From contig NZ_JAPWGW010000004.1 of assembly GCF_027213945.1 (NCBI RefSeq), forward strand, positions 372,001 through 436,000: a stretch of 64,000 nucleotides of DNA, given 5' to 3'. Under the pieces are notes generated by a model that was not told the DNA's origin, did not search any database, and saw only the letters and a list, made by a program, of their open reading frames with translations. A program made the translations under genes and the position numbers. Each line of letters begins with the position of its first letter. Within the stretch, counting starts at the first letter, position 1. The DNA comes from Henriciella marina (GTDB lineage: Bacteria > Pseudomonadota > Alphaproteobacteria > Caulobacterales > Hyphomonadaceae). Shown piece after piece: positions 48,244 to 57,512 of this stretch.

Positions 48244-50166
48244 CTAAAGCTCCCGTCCGCCATTTTCCTGGACTTGAAGGTAGTAGCGGGCGATCTGGTC
48301 CTGTATGCCGCCGCGCTGCTGCGGCCCGCGCTCCTCCTCACTCGCAACATCCTGCGAGATATCTTCCTCATCGCCGATGTCGGCGCCGACCGATCGCGCC
48401 AGCCCGCCTGACTCCCCGTCCGAAGGCGACACACCAGATTGGTGATAGCCGCACAGCCGAGACGTATCCGCACCGGCAGCAGCAATCGGCAGCGCGCCAA
48501 CACGATCCGTGAAATTGCGATCTTCATAGTAGCGGAGCTTCTTCGCCCGGATCGGGGGATGACTCGCCAGAAAGATTAGCGCATCAACGGCTGGCATCTG
48601 CATCACTTCGCCGGGTGTCAGGAGCGGTCGCTGGGTTTCCTGTTGCGAAACCATGACATGACTGAGCCAGGGCGCGAGCCGGTGCCCGGTATAGTTCTTC
48701 TGGTTTCGCTGCTCCGTCGTGGTGCCCAGCATGTCGGAGATGCGCTTGGCCGTGCGCTCATCATTGGTCGCAAACGCGATCCGGACATGGCAATTGTCGA
48801 GGATTGAATTGTTCTGCCCATATGCCTTCTCGACCTGGTTCAGAGACTGAGCAATCAGGAAGGCGCGGATCCCATAGCCCGCCATGAAGGCGAGCGAGCT
48901 CTCGAAGAAGTCGAGCCGTCCGAGCGCCGGAAACTCATCCAGCATAAGCAGCGTCTGCCGGCGATCTTGCCCATCGGGCAACTCTTCACAAAGCCGCCGT
49001 GCAATCTGATTGAGGATCAACCGCATCAAGGGCTTGGTTCGCGAGAGATCAGAGGGCGGAACAACCAAGTACAATGACGCAGGTTTCCCACTCCGAAAAA
49101 GATCCTCAATCTGCCAATCCGAACCGGATGTCGCCCGCTGAACGATTGGGTCGCGGTAGAGTCCCAGAAATGAAACCGCCGTCGACACGACCGACGACTT
49201 TTCATTCTCGGACTTGTTCAAAAGCTCACGCGCTGCTTCCGCCACAACCGGATGCGTCATTGGCCGGTCGCGGCTTCCGAGATGGTTCGCTTCAAGCATT
49301 CGCTCCAGCGTGTCATCGATCGGCCGGGTCGGATCAGAGAGCAGCGTCGCCACGCCCGCAAGCGACTTGTCGTCCTCGGCGTGAAGAACATGCAGGATGG
49401 CGCCAACAAGCAGTGAATGCGCCGTCTTGTCCCAATGGCTACGTCGCTCCAGGGAGCCGTCCGGATCGACGAGTATGTCCGCAATATTCTGCGCGTCGCG
49501 AACCTCATGTGCCCCGAGCCGCACTTCAAGCAATGGGTTGAACCGCGAACTCGACAAATCCGTCGGATCGAAACGGACACAGCGAGAGAAGCTCGATCGC
49601 CAATTCGATGTCAGTGCCCAGTTCTCTCCTTTGATGTCATGAATGATCGCATTGCCGGTCCAGGAAAGAAGGGTAGGGATCACCAACCCCACACCCTTGC
49701 CTGACCGTGTCGGCGCAAAGGCCATGACATGCTCGGCGCCAGCGTGCCGAAGATAGCGCCCTTTGAATCGCCCCAGCACCACACCTGACGTACCAAGCAG
49801 ACCAGATCGCCGAACGTCCCGCACCAAAGACCAGCGCGCAGAGCCATAGGTCGTCGCATTCTTCTCACGTCTTGCCCGCCAGAGCGACGCGATGATCGCC
49901 ATCACAATCCCGGCGATGCCGCCCAGCGAGGCAATCAAACCTGAACGCGCAAACACGTCTGGCGCGTAAGCATCATAGGCATACCACCACTGGAACAGTC
50001 GCCAGGGCTTGTAGATAGGCTGACCCGCAAGCTCGAACCATGGACCACCCAAACGTGGCTGATGATCCAGAACACCCGCCACCCATTGCGTCGCCACCCA
50101 CACCGAACAGGTGATCAGCAAAAGCGTCAAAATAAACTGACCGAGAAGAAATTTTGTGGGGGTAAT
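48244..50166 (-). CDS. traG: TraG, conjugative coupling protein (VirD4 family), apparent ATT start
   Basis: TraG links the relaxosome to the secretion channel. It has two N-terminal helices, Walker A APTRSGKGVGLVIP (near 150) and Walker B LMLDEFPALGR (near 408). The best start is an ATT at 50166: a perfect GGAGG lies 9 bases upstream and the extra residues TPTKFLLGQFIL match the MTPTK... start of relatives as remembered. The first ordinary candidate (TTG at 50130) would cut into the first membrane helix and lacks a Shine-Dalgarno. Either a rare AUU start or a single-base change from ATG. About 640 residues. Confidence 0.93.
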   Translation of the reverse strand: MTPTKFLLGQFILTLLLITCSVWVATQWVAGVLDHQPRLGGPWFELAGQPIYKPWRLFQWWYAYDAYAPDVFARSGLIASLGGIAGIVMAIIASLWRARREKNATTYGSARWSLVRDVRRSGLLGTSGVVLGRFKGRYLRHAGAEHVMAFAPTRSGKGVGLVIPTLLSWTGNAIIHDIKGENWALTSNWRSSFSRCVRFDPTDLSSSRFNPLLEVRLGAHEVRDAQNIADILVDPDGSLERRSHWDKTAHSLLVGAILHVLHAEDDKSLAGVATLLSDPTRPIDDTLERMLEANHLGSRDRPMTHPVVAEAARELLNKSENEKSSVVSTAVSFLGLYRDPIVQRATSGSDWQIEDLFRSGKPASLYLVVPPSDLSRTKPLMRLILNQIARRLCEELPDGQDRRQTLLMLDEFPALGRLDFFESSLAFMAGYGIRAFLIAQSLNQVEKAYGQNNSILDNCHVRIAFATNDERTAKRISDMLGTTTEQRNQKNYTGHRLAPWLSHVMVSQQETQRPLLTPGEVMQMPAVDALIFLASHPPIRAKKLRYYEDRNFTDRVGALPIAAAGADTSRLCGYHQSGVSPSDGESGGLARSVGADIGDEEDISQDVASEEERGPQQRGGIQDQIARYYLQVQENGGREL

Positions 50167-50636
50167 GGTTTGTTTCCTCCGCCACTGCGAGGCGCAATAA
50201 TGCCATGCCGGCTTGGAAATGCGAGGGGACTTCTGGGGAGTTCTAAGTGGTCAGTTGTGACACTCTAATCGCAGAAGCTGTCGTCAGCGGGGATGGCCGA
50301 TTCTTCTTAGAAGCAGACACAATGAGATTACAAGTTGCCCCTAAAACTGCACGATAAATGGGTCTTTGACCGTTCAAACAACCTGCACTTTAATGTTCGA
50401 AAGCGGCGAATCGCCTCTCGGCTATCCGCATAGCCGAGGTTCAAAAGCACCTCGTTGAGCATCTCTGAGCGAGATCAATCTGTCAAAGCGAAGCGTGAAG
50501 TGAATTCTCTTCCAAAGAAATACTGCGAGTATAAAAAGCCAAATGCAATTACTTCGTTTGACCTCATTCCAATACAATATGAATCCGGCGAGTAGAGCGT
50601 AATGCGGTCAAAGATGTTGGCGAAGGACTCGGCCAA
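50167..50636. other. 470-base intergenic region between traG and the OLD gene
   Basis: No convincing coding frame was found. It holds a perfect stem-loop described separately, and must contain promoters for traG (minus) and the OLD-family gene (plus). A TTGACC near 50558 is seen but has no -10 box at normal distance. This marks the boundary of cargo block C. Confidence 0.5.
50417..50438. repeat. Perfect 9-base-pair stem-loop
   Basis: CTCGGCTAT and ATAGCCGAG arms enclose a CCGC loop. There is no T-run on either side, so it is unlikely to be an intrinsic terminator. It may be an RNA hairpin or protein-binding site in the cargo C promoter region. Confidence 0.5.
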
Positions 50637-52529
50637 ATGAGAATTGAAAGCGTCGGCATTAAAAACTTTCGCGCGTTCAAAGACTGCACGATCCATTTTG
50701 ACGACTATACCTGCTTGGTCGGGGCCAATGGCGTTGGTAAGTCCACAGTTTTGGCCGCGCTGAACGTCTTTTTCGGCTATCAGGATGGAAACGCGACCGA
50801 CGTCAGGAATCTGGTAGATGAAGACTTCTTTCAAAAGGACACGTCCGAACCGATCGAAATCAAGGTCACGTTTGGCGATCTTTCCGACGAAGCCCGGGAA
50901 GATTTTAAGCACTATGTGCGCGGCAATAAGCTGATCGTTACAGCGCGTGCTGAATTCTCGGAAAGCGGCGCCGGCATTCGGCAGTACGGATCGCGTATGG
51001 GGATCGGAAAGTTCAGGCCGTTCTTCGAAGCCCAAAGCGCGAAAGACAAGAAAGCGGTTTATGAAGACCTCCAAGGCTCATTCACCGAACTGCCGAAATG
51101 GTCGAGCGCGGCGGCCGGGCAGGAAGCGCTGAACAGTTTTGAACAAAGCCATCCCGACCTCTGCGAAGAACTGGAGAGCGAGTCGCAATTCTACGGCTTT
51201 TCCAAAGGCGCTAATCTTCTGGAGAAACACATTCAATGGGTCTACGTGCCCGCCGTGAAGGACGCGGCGACCGAGGAATTGGAGAGCAAGAACACCGCCT
51301 TCTCCAAGCTGCTTGATCGAGCGGTCCGGTCCAAAGTCGATTTCGGCGATCAGATTGAGGATTTACGAAATTCGACTTTGGCCCAGTATCAAAAACTGAT
51401 CGAAGCGGAGAATGGCGCTCTGAGCGAGCTGTCCTCGTCCCTGCAAGAACGCCTGCAAGACTGGGGCAATCCGCGCGCCACGGTCTCAATCGCCTGGTAT
51501 CAGGATCCTGCAAAGTTCAAAATCGAAGAGCCGGCCGCACGCCTGAAAACGGGCGAGCAAGGCTTCGAAGGCAGCTTGGCGCGCATCGGTCATGGCCTGC
51601 AGCGCTCTTATCTTATCAGCCTCTTGCAGGAGCTGGCGACGCTCGGAGACAAAAACATTTCAACGCTCGTCCTGGGGATTGAGGAGCCTGAACTTTATCA
51701 GCATCCGCCTCAGGCGAAACACCTCGCCCATGTCCTACAGCAGCTCTCGGATGGCAACGCACAGGTCTTGGCGGCGACGCATAGCCCATACTTCGTCTCT
51801 GGTCGTGGCTTCGAAAACGTCCGGGCGATCCGACGAAACGCGGCTGACCAAGCCTACAGCTGCGCCGCCGTCTACCAGCAACTGGCGGATCGCGAAGCGG
51901 AGATAGTGGGAAAGGCCCCGCAGCCTCCCAAGGGTCTGCGGGCGCGTCTCGAGACAACGTTACAACCAGCGCTGAGCGAGATGCTTTTCACAGACAAGCT
52001 TGTCCTCGTTGAAGGCATCGAAGATCAGGTCATCCTCACAACGTGGATTTATGCAACCGGGCTCGAAAAGGAGTTTCGCCGACGCGGCGTTTCGATCGTG
52101 CCGGTCAATGGGAAGTCGGACCTACTGCGGTGCTGCCTGCTAGCAGAGGCAATGGAAATCCCTACTTTCCTGATGTTCGATGGGGACAGCAACTGCAAGG
52201 AAGGCGCTCGCGAAGACCATAAGGCCTTAAACAACGCCCTGTTCAAATGGGCGGGCGAAGACGGACTATCTGATTTTCCCGATACTGATTTCGTTGGGTC
52301 GAAAATGGCCGTTTGGCACAACGATATCCAGGGATCGATTTTCTCTGACGTTGCTGATGCGGAATTGGAGTCTGCAAAAACAGAGGCGCGCGCACTCTGT
52401 GGCGGTGTCGCCAAGCTGAACAAGAACTCGTTGTTCCTGTACGAGCTCATGTGCGTCGCAGGAGACCGAGGCTGGACACTCGGCAAGCTGAACGCAGTCA
52501 CATCGAGACTATGCGACGACTCCTGGTAA
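50637..52529 (+). CDS. OLD-family ATP-dependent nuclease (AAA-TOPRIM)
   Basis: 630 residues: an ABC-type ATPase half with Walker A VGANGVGKSTVLAAL (about 28-40), a Walker B-like LGIEEPELYQHP (near 345) and ATHSPYFVS, then a TOPRIM nuclease with VLVEGIEDQVIL (about 456-466) and the acidic MFDGDSN (near 515). OLD nucleases restrict phages, and GajA of Gabija is a relative, but no UvrD-like GajB partner follows, so it would be a stand-alone (class 1) OLD protein. It is convergent with the SbcC-like gene, 22 bases between stops. AAGGA precedes the ATG. Confidence 0.9.
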   Translation: MRIESVGIKNFRAFKDCTIHFDDYTCLVGANGVGKSTVLAALNVFFGYQDGNATDVRNLVDEDFFQKDTSEPIEIKVTFGDLSDEAREDFKHYVRGNKLIVTARAEFSESGAGIRQYGSRMGIGKFRPFFEAQSAKDKKAVYEDLQGSFTELPKWSSAAAGQEALNSFEQSHPDLCEELESESQFYGFSKGANLLEKHIQWVYVPAVKDAATEELESKNTAFSKLLDRAVRSKVDFGDQIEDLRNSTLAQYQKLIEAENGALSELSSSLQERLQDWGNPRATVSIAWYQDPAKFKIEEPAARLKTGEQGFEGSLARIGHGLQRSYLISLLQELATLGDKNISTLVLGIEEPELYQHPPQAKHLAHVLQQLSDGNAQVLAATHSPYFVSGRGFENVRAIRRNAADQAYSCAAVYQQLADREAEIVGKAPQPPKGLRARLETTLQPALSEMLFTDKLVLVEGIEDQVILTTWIYATGLEKEFRRRGVSIVPVNGKSDLLRCCLLAEAMEIPTFLMFDGDSNCKEGAREDHKALNNALFKWAGEDGLSDFPDTDFVGSKMAVWHNDIQGSIFSDVADAELESAKTEARALCGGVAKLNKNSLFLYELMCVAGDRGWTLGKLNAVTSRLCDDSW

Positions 52530-52551
52530 GGCTGCGATAGAGTGCTGGGCG

Positions 52552-55500
52552 TTACTCGGCAGCCAACGCTTCACCGGCGGCCTTCGCATTCAATCTGTGG
52601 ACCTTGCAGCGATCAGGCGCGACGGTGCGGGCCATATCAACCAGATGCTCATGATGCGTGAGGTAAATTACCTGACCGGACTCCGCCATGCTGGACAACA
52701 GGATGAGCGTTTCCTTCGCACGTTGATTATCGAACGCTTCGAGGATATCGTCTGCTATGAACGGCAGCGGCGTCTGAGACTTCGCATATTCGGCGTGGCC
52801 AGCGATACGAAGGGCCAGGTAGAGCTGCGCACGCGTGCCCGTGGAGAGCTTGTCTGCTGACAGCGTCGTATTGTCATCGCGTTCAGCCACCAATGTCTCC
52901 CTGTCCTCCGCAGTCACTGTGACCAGTCTCGGATAGCGCCCACGGGTAATCTTTGAAAACGCCTCACTGGCGGCCTTCAACATGGCGCCCCTGTGCTGAT
53001 CCCTGAAAAGCCGAACCGCTTCGTCCACGATCAAAGCGCCTGCTTTCAAGCTGATATAGTGACGCGCGCCTTGTTCGATCTCTGCAAGAAGCGTCGCCCT
53101 CTCCTGCTGAAGTCGCGCAGCCGACTCATTATCGTCGACACCGTCCTGCGCCCGCTCGGCGGCTTTCCACTCCGAATAAAGCTCCCGCACGCGGGTCTCT
53201 TCAATCTCAATTTGTGTCTGATCGCCTTTTAGCTCCGCTTCTGCCGTGGCCAGCGCGTCCATCGAGTCCAGCAGCGGCGCTAGCATCTGCGACCATTCGG
53301 TTTCGGAATCGGTGGCGAGGAGATTGGACAATCGTCGGCGGCGCTCGCCAATCTCGTCAGCAAGCGTTCTCGCTGCGGTCGCCAAATTGAGTGTCTCGAT
53401 ACAGTGCGCGATGTCTGCCGCTTTCGACCGCTCGCAAAGCGCAACTGCCTCTTTGTCAAGCGCGGCGAGTTTGCGAACCGTCTCCTCCAATTCTTCCTTG
53501 TTCTCATCGACCTGCTCGGAAAGCTTCAGCCTCTGTGCAGTCTTTGCGTCCAGGGCTTTTGCTTCAGATTTCAGTGTATCGAGCAAATCAAACGCAGGCG
53601 CGTTCCTATCTCCAATCCCGGTATCTGAGGAAAGCTGGACGAGGGCGTCCGCGAAATTTGTTTCACTCGTTTCCATCAGCGCAACACGGCGCGCTAATTT
53701 ATTTCTTTCATCCAGAATGCTGGAAAGACTGGCGAGATCGTCCAGCCTCGCCTTGATCGCGGCCGGAAGACCTTGCGCAAACGAGAATGCGTTGAGTGTA
53801 CGGTCCCACTCCTTTTCCCATTCATCAGAAGACGTCTTTGCCTTTTCAACCGCTTCGGCGCGCCGAACTTGCTGTCTCGCCAACGTGTCATGTTCGGCCT
53901 TCGCAATCCTGTACGCTTCGGCGCTCTTGCGCAGATCATCCAGTGTTCTAAGGGCCGCAGCCAGAACCGTTTCGTCGGCGCTTGAATGTTCCACACCAAC
54001 GGAGTTCAGTGCTTTTCTGAGTGCGGAAGCGGCGGTCTTGAAGCGCTTTTGCTTTTTCTCGAACGCGGCGCAACGGTCCTGATAAGTCGTCAATGCCTGT
54101 TGTGCGTCTTCCCACGCTGCGCGCCACGCCATAAAAGCCGAGGCGCTGATCGACTCTGGCAGACCCGTAGTTTCGGCGAGTCGCGCAAGCTCGTCGTCCA
54201 AGACCGTCAGTCGATCAGTCGCTTCTTCAATCGCTTTATCGACGGCCTCGCGTTCAGCGATCGCGCCTTTTTGCTTGAGCCGGCGTTCTTTGATTTGTCC
54301 GATCTGCGAAGCGTGCGCCATGCGCTTTGCTACGGCGACATCGTTTTTGCCCATGGCGGTTTCAAAAGCGGTCGCGCTGACTTGAATCTCATTGACGACA
54401 CCCTGCTCAATGACGCGGCGATGATCGGACCAAAGACTGTCCCGCGCCTTCAACAGCTTGGCAGCCGCATCGTCTGAAACGATTTCCGGATCGGTCTCTA
54501 TTTCATCAAGTTGCGCAGTGTCGCTTTCGATACTCCGGTTGAGATTCCGGCGCTCAGACTCAAATCGTTCAAGATCAGCCCTCAGTTCATCATGCCGGCC
54601 TTGGACATCATCGAGATCGGAAGCGGACGGAGGCGTCAGTCCCTCTAAGTCTTCAGGCGTACCACTCCAGGGCGCCAGACCCACCAGCGCGCGATCGAGA
54701 TTTCTCTTAGAGGCCTCAATGTCTGTTTCCAATTCCTCAAGTCTGGCTGCGTCGAGGTCGGACCGATAAGAAGTGATCGCGTCATCCAAAGAGGCGGTAT
54801 CCACGGGTTCGGTCAGCGCAGAGAGTTCATCCTTGGCAACGGTGAGATCAGATGCCGCCTTCTCCTGCTCGGCGAGGGCCCGTTCATGCTCTTCAGAGAG
54901 TTTTTCACCCCTCTCAGCAAGCGCCCTGATGTTGGCGGCGTCCGTTTTCGAAACGAGCAGTGCTTCGGGCTTCGCATCTTTTTGCTCACCAAGCCGTGTA
55001 AGATAGCCGGCGACGTCCCGATCAAGCGATTTCAAGTCGTCACGCCGGCTCGGCAAATCGAGCGCCGCTGCGCGAGCGCGTGTCTCAAGATCTTCGGCGA
55101 TCGAAGCTTCAAGCCCGCTTGTCAGTTTCTCCTGATGAGGCGGCTGCTTCAAATCATCAAGCTCATCCTTTGAACGTTTTAGGCGCGCCTCCAGTGCCTC
55201 TTTGGCATCGGTCAACGCCTTCAGCTCGGCTTTTAACTGGCGTGCGCGCTCAAGCGCTGCATCATCGGCTGGCGGAAGAGGACCCAACGCCTCCAAGCGG
55301 TCTTTACGCTCCTGAAGATCGCGCCATGGTTCAATCGCTTGCAGAACCGCTTTGTCTTTCTCATACGCAGCGCGGCGTTGTTTTTGTTCGTCGGCGGCCG
55401 CTTCGTAGGCACTTTTCGCTTCTCCGACGTTCTGCTTCATGCGCCGATATTCCGGCGCATGAACGTCGAGGGTTTTCAGCTCCCCATCAATGTCCTTGAG

Positions 55501-56067
55501 CCGCTTCAGCGATTGGGCCAGCTCAGTAGACGTCGCTCTCGGCTTGAAGAACCCTTTTGCCTGCTCGCGGGCGCGCTCCAATGTCGAAGTGACGGAGGAA
55601 AGTCCCGAGGCGCCTGCGAACAGCAGAGCCCCAAGATCGCCTTTCGCCTGCAGAATATCCGCCCCGCCGTTCAAGAGGGACTGCAAGTCGAGCGAGAACA
55701 GGTTGATGAAGTCCGTCTCGGCGAGGCCCAGCATCTCCCGCTTTAGACTGTCTTCTGACAAAACGGCGCTTTCGGGCGAGCGTAGCGAGTCTCTGTTCGC
55801 CTTGACCCGAACGGCTGAAAGCGGACCGGCGCTCGTGTCGAGCTCGGCTCCAATTTGAAGCGCTTTGTAGTCATGGATAAAGTCGTACTCTGTGCGGGCG
55901 GGAATGCCGTACAGAAAACTTGTGATGGCGTCGCGAAGAGTAGACTTCCCGGCTTCATTGTCGCCATAGACGATGTGAAAATCAGGCGCGCCACTGACGC
56001 CGCCGAAGTCGATCGACTCGTTTGTAAAACAGCCAAACCGCGTCAGATGGAGAGCGCTAAAGCGCAT
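52552..56067 (-). CDS. SbcC/YhaN-like SMC-type ATPase
   Basis: 1171 residues with the layout of SbcC/Rad50/YhaN: N-terminal YGDNEAGKSTLRDA Walker A (K41) with the AAA_27-type start, long heptad-rich coiled coils in two arms, and a C-terminal ABC signature LSTGTRAQLYLALRIA (near 1074) with Walker B LPFIADDILEAFD (near 1105). The hinge region shows no clear zinc hook CxxC. It would form a complex with the SbcD/YhaO-like protein encoded immediately upstream (3 bases apart). The chromosome-type SbcCD acts on DNA ends; on an ICE it could be defensive or serve element DNA. Confidence 0.9.
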   Translation of the reverse strand: MRFSALHLTRFGCFTNESIDFGGVSGAPDFHIVYGDNEAGKSTLRDAITSFLYGIPARTEYDFIHDYKALQIGAELDTSAGPLSAVRVKANRDSLRSPESAVLSEDSLKREMLGLAETDFINLFSLDLQSLLNGGADILQAKGDLGALLFAGASGLSSVTSTLERAREQAKGFFKPRATSTELAQSLKRLKDIDGELKTLDVHAPEYRRMKQNVGEAKSAYEAAADEQKQRRAAYEKDKAVLQAIEPWRDLQERKDRLEALGPLPPADDAALERARQLKAELKALTDAKEALEARLKRSKDELDDLKQPPHQEKLTSGLEASIAEDLETRARAAALDLPSRRDDLKSLDRDVAGYLTRLGEQKDAKPEALLVSKTDAANIRALAERGEKLSEEHERALAEQEKAASDLTVAKDELSALTEPVDTASLDDAITSYRSDLDAARLEELETDIEASKRNLDRALVGLAPWSGTPEDLEGLTPPSASDLDDVQGRHDELRADLERFESERRNLNRSIESDTAQLDEIETDPEIVSDDAAAKLLKARDSLWSDHRRVIEQGVVNEIQVSATAFETAMGKNDVAVAKRMAHASQIGQIKERRLKQKGAIAEREAVDKAIEEATDRLTVLDDELARLAETTGLPESISASAFMAWRAAWEDAQQALTTYQDRCAAFEKKQKRFKTAASALRKALNSVGVEHSSADETVLAAALRTLDDLRKSAEAYRIAKAEHDTLARQQVRRAEAVEKAKTSSDEWEKEWDRTLNAFSFAQGLPAAIKARLDDLASLSSILDERNKLARRVALMETSETNFADALVQLSSDTGIGDRNAPAFDLLDTLKSEAKALDAKTAQRLKLSEQVDENKEELEETVRKLAALDKEAVALCERSKAADIAHCIETLNLATAARTLADEIGERRRRLSNLLATDSETEWSQMLAPLLDSMDALATAEAELKGDQTQIEIEETRVRELYSEWKAAERAQDGVDDNESAARLQQERATLLAEIEQGARHYISLKAGALIVDEAVRLFRDQHRGAMLKAASEAFSKITRGRYPRLVTVTAEDRETLVAERDDNTTLSADKLSTGTRAQLYLALRIAGHAEYAKSQTPLPFIADDILEAFDNQRAKETLILLSSMAESGQVIYLTHHEHLVDMARTVAPDRCKVHRLNAKAAGEALAAE

Positions 56068-56070
56068 GTC

Positions 56071-57306
56071 TCAGCTTTCTCCCTCTATTTGCGCCAGCAG
56101 ATCTGAAACACCCTCTTCGGAAAGGTCTTGGATCAGACCTTCATTTTCTGCAGGATCGAACCGCGCGCGAAGTTCGCCTGGCAGTTTCTGAATCAATTGC
56201 TGTACATCGTCTCCAATCCGCAACGCGATCTGAGCAAGGTCGATTTGACCGCCTCGAACGATGGCTGAGAGTTCAGAAACCCGGTTGTCCTTCACCACTT
56301 GCGAAACGGCGGTGTCAAAAACGACCTGTTCCAAATGAACGCGCCCGACCCGTGACGCGGCGGACCGTAGCTCTTCTTCCAGCCTTTCACGGTCGTGACG
56401 CATTTTGCGCGCGAACTCTCCGGCCCCGGTACAGGTCAACCGCACAATGACGTCTTGGTCGGCAATCGGACCGTCGCGCAATGAATTGAAGGCGTCCTCG
56501 GTAAGCCCAATAAGCTCCGGCCAATCTCCAATTTGAGACACATCAAGCGACTGCCGCTCGAAACGAACAGGCGCGACGTATTTTTCTTCGACTGTACAGT
56601 CTCCAGTTTCCGTAATCGTCGTCAGGCTTATCGATTTTACGCCGTCCTCGTTCATGTGCCTGCCTTGAGGAATACCGGGCATAACGATGGTGCAGTCGTC
56701 ATGCGTGGTCACGCTGCGCTTGTGGATGTGACCAAGCGCCCAGTAAGCATACCCGTGGGCCGCGAGATTCGTGGTGGAGCACGGCGCATACACGTCATGG
56801 TTCGGCGATCCATCCAGGCTGGTGTGCATCGCCCCGATATCAATGACGCCGGGTGTCCCCGGCTGATACCGGGAAAGCAGCGAATTCGGCGCGTGCGGCT
56901 CCTCAAAGCTCACGCCGTGAACCGCGACCGCGCCGTCTTTCAGAACGACCGGCTCATCTGTTTTCTTGAAAACATGCACGCCCTCTGGGAGGGTCAATTC
57001 GCGTGTGATGATGGATTCCGCGTCGTGATTGCCCCGAATTATAAACGCAGGAATTCCGGCCTCCGTGAGCCGGCGCATTTCCTCACCGAAGTAGCGCGCC
57101 GTCTTCATGCTTCGCAGTGAGCCGTCATACAGATCTCCCGCGACGATAAATGCATCGACCTGCTCGGTAAGGCATAAGTCGACGGCCCGGCGGAAAGCTG
57201 TCCGAGTCGCCACGCCAACCATCTCCGCCAGATCGGGGTCGCGTAGAGCCAACGACTTCAGAGGCGAGTCGAGATGAACGTCAGCTGTGTGTACGAAGCG
57301 AAACAT
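56071..57306 (-). CDS. SbcD/YhaO-like metallophosphoesterase nuclease
   Basis: 411 residues; the calcineurin-type phosphoesterase motifs are all present: HTADVHLDSPL, VAGDLYDG, IRGNHDAES and LGHIHKRS. The C-terminal region is a YhaO/SbcD-like helical domain. It would be a Mn-dependent DNA nuclease subunit paired with the ATPase encoded just downstream. It is third in an operon after the DUF6338 and 57-residue genes, with a 32-base gap before it. Confidence 0.9.
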   Translation of the reverse strand: MFRFVHTADVHLDSPLKSLALRDPDLAEMVGVATRTAFRRAVDLCLTEQVDAFIVAGDLYDGSLRSMKTARYFGEEMRRLTEAGIPAFIIRGNHDAESIITRELTLPEGVHVFKKTDEPVVLKDGAVAVHGVSFEEPHAPNSLLSRYQPGTPGVIDIGAMHTSLDGSPNHDVYAPCSTTNLAAHGYAYWALGHIHKRSVTTHDDCTIVMPGIPQGRHMNEDGVKSISLTTITETGDCTVEEKYVAPVRFERQSLDVSQIGDWPELIGLTEDAFNSLRDGPIADQDVIVRLTCTGAGEFARKMRHDRERLEEELRSAASRVGRVHLEQVVFDTAVSQVVKDNRVSELSAIVRGGQIDLAQIALRIGDDVQQLIQKLPGELRARFDPAENEGLIQDLSEEGVSDLLAQIEGES

Positions 57307-57338
57307 CTAGTCTGGTCCAGAATCGAAAGCCAACGGTC

Positions 57339-57512
57339 TTACTTTTTGCTGCCAGATGACTGACTGCCTCCGCCACCTCCTGATGGCGGCTTGGTTTCAT
57401 TGGTGGTCTGACCTGGGCCTTGATAGCCGCCATTGACCTTATGGGGTTGTGGCGGCGGTGCTGTGTAACCCTTCTTTTCAAAGTGTGGTGCCGGACGTGG
57501 TTTCTTCGTCAT
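57339..57512 (-). CDS. Small Pro/Gly-rich protein (57 residues)
   Basis: Starts MTKKPRPAPHFEKKGYTAPP, continues Pro-, Gly- and Ser-rich, and ends in GGGGGSQSSGSKK. It is probably disordered, basic at both ends, and has no membrane segment. The ATG has AGGAG upstream, located inside the 3' end of the DUF6338 gene (35-base overlap), so translation is coupled. I recall similar tiny proteins next to DUF6338 genes, but cannot verify it. A linker, inhibitor or adaptor of the membrane protein or the nuclease is possible. Confidence 0.6.
   Translation of the reverse strand: MTKKPRPAPHFEKKGYTAPPPQPHKVNGGYQGPGQTTNETKPPSGGGGGSQSSGSKK

Noticed and set aside
50475-51074. 199-codon minus-strand frame covering the start of the OLD gene
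   Set aside because: Antisense to the Walker A region of the OLD ATPase; no domain or ribosome binding site.
50637-52529. Gabija system
   Set aside because: The OLD protein could be a GajA relative, but no UvrD-like helicase gene follows; the next gene is a convergent SbcC-like ATPase.
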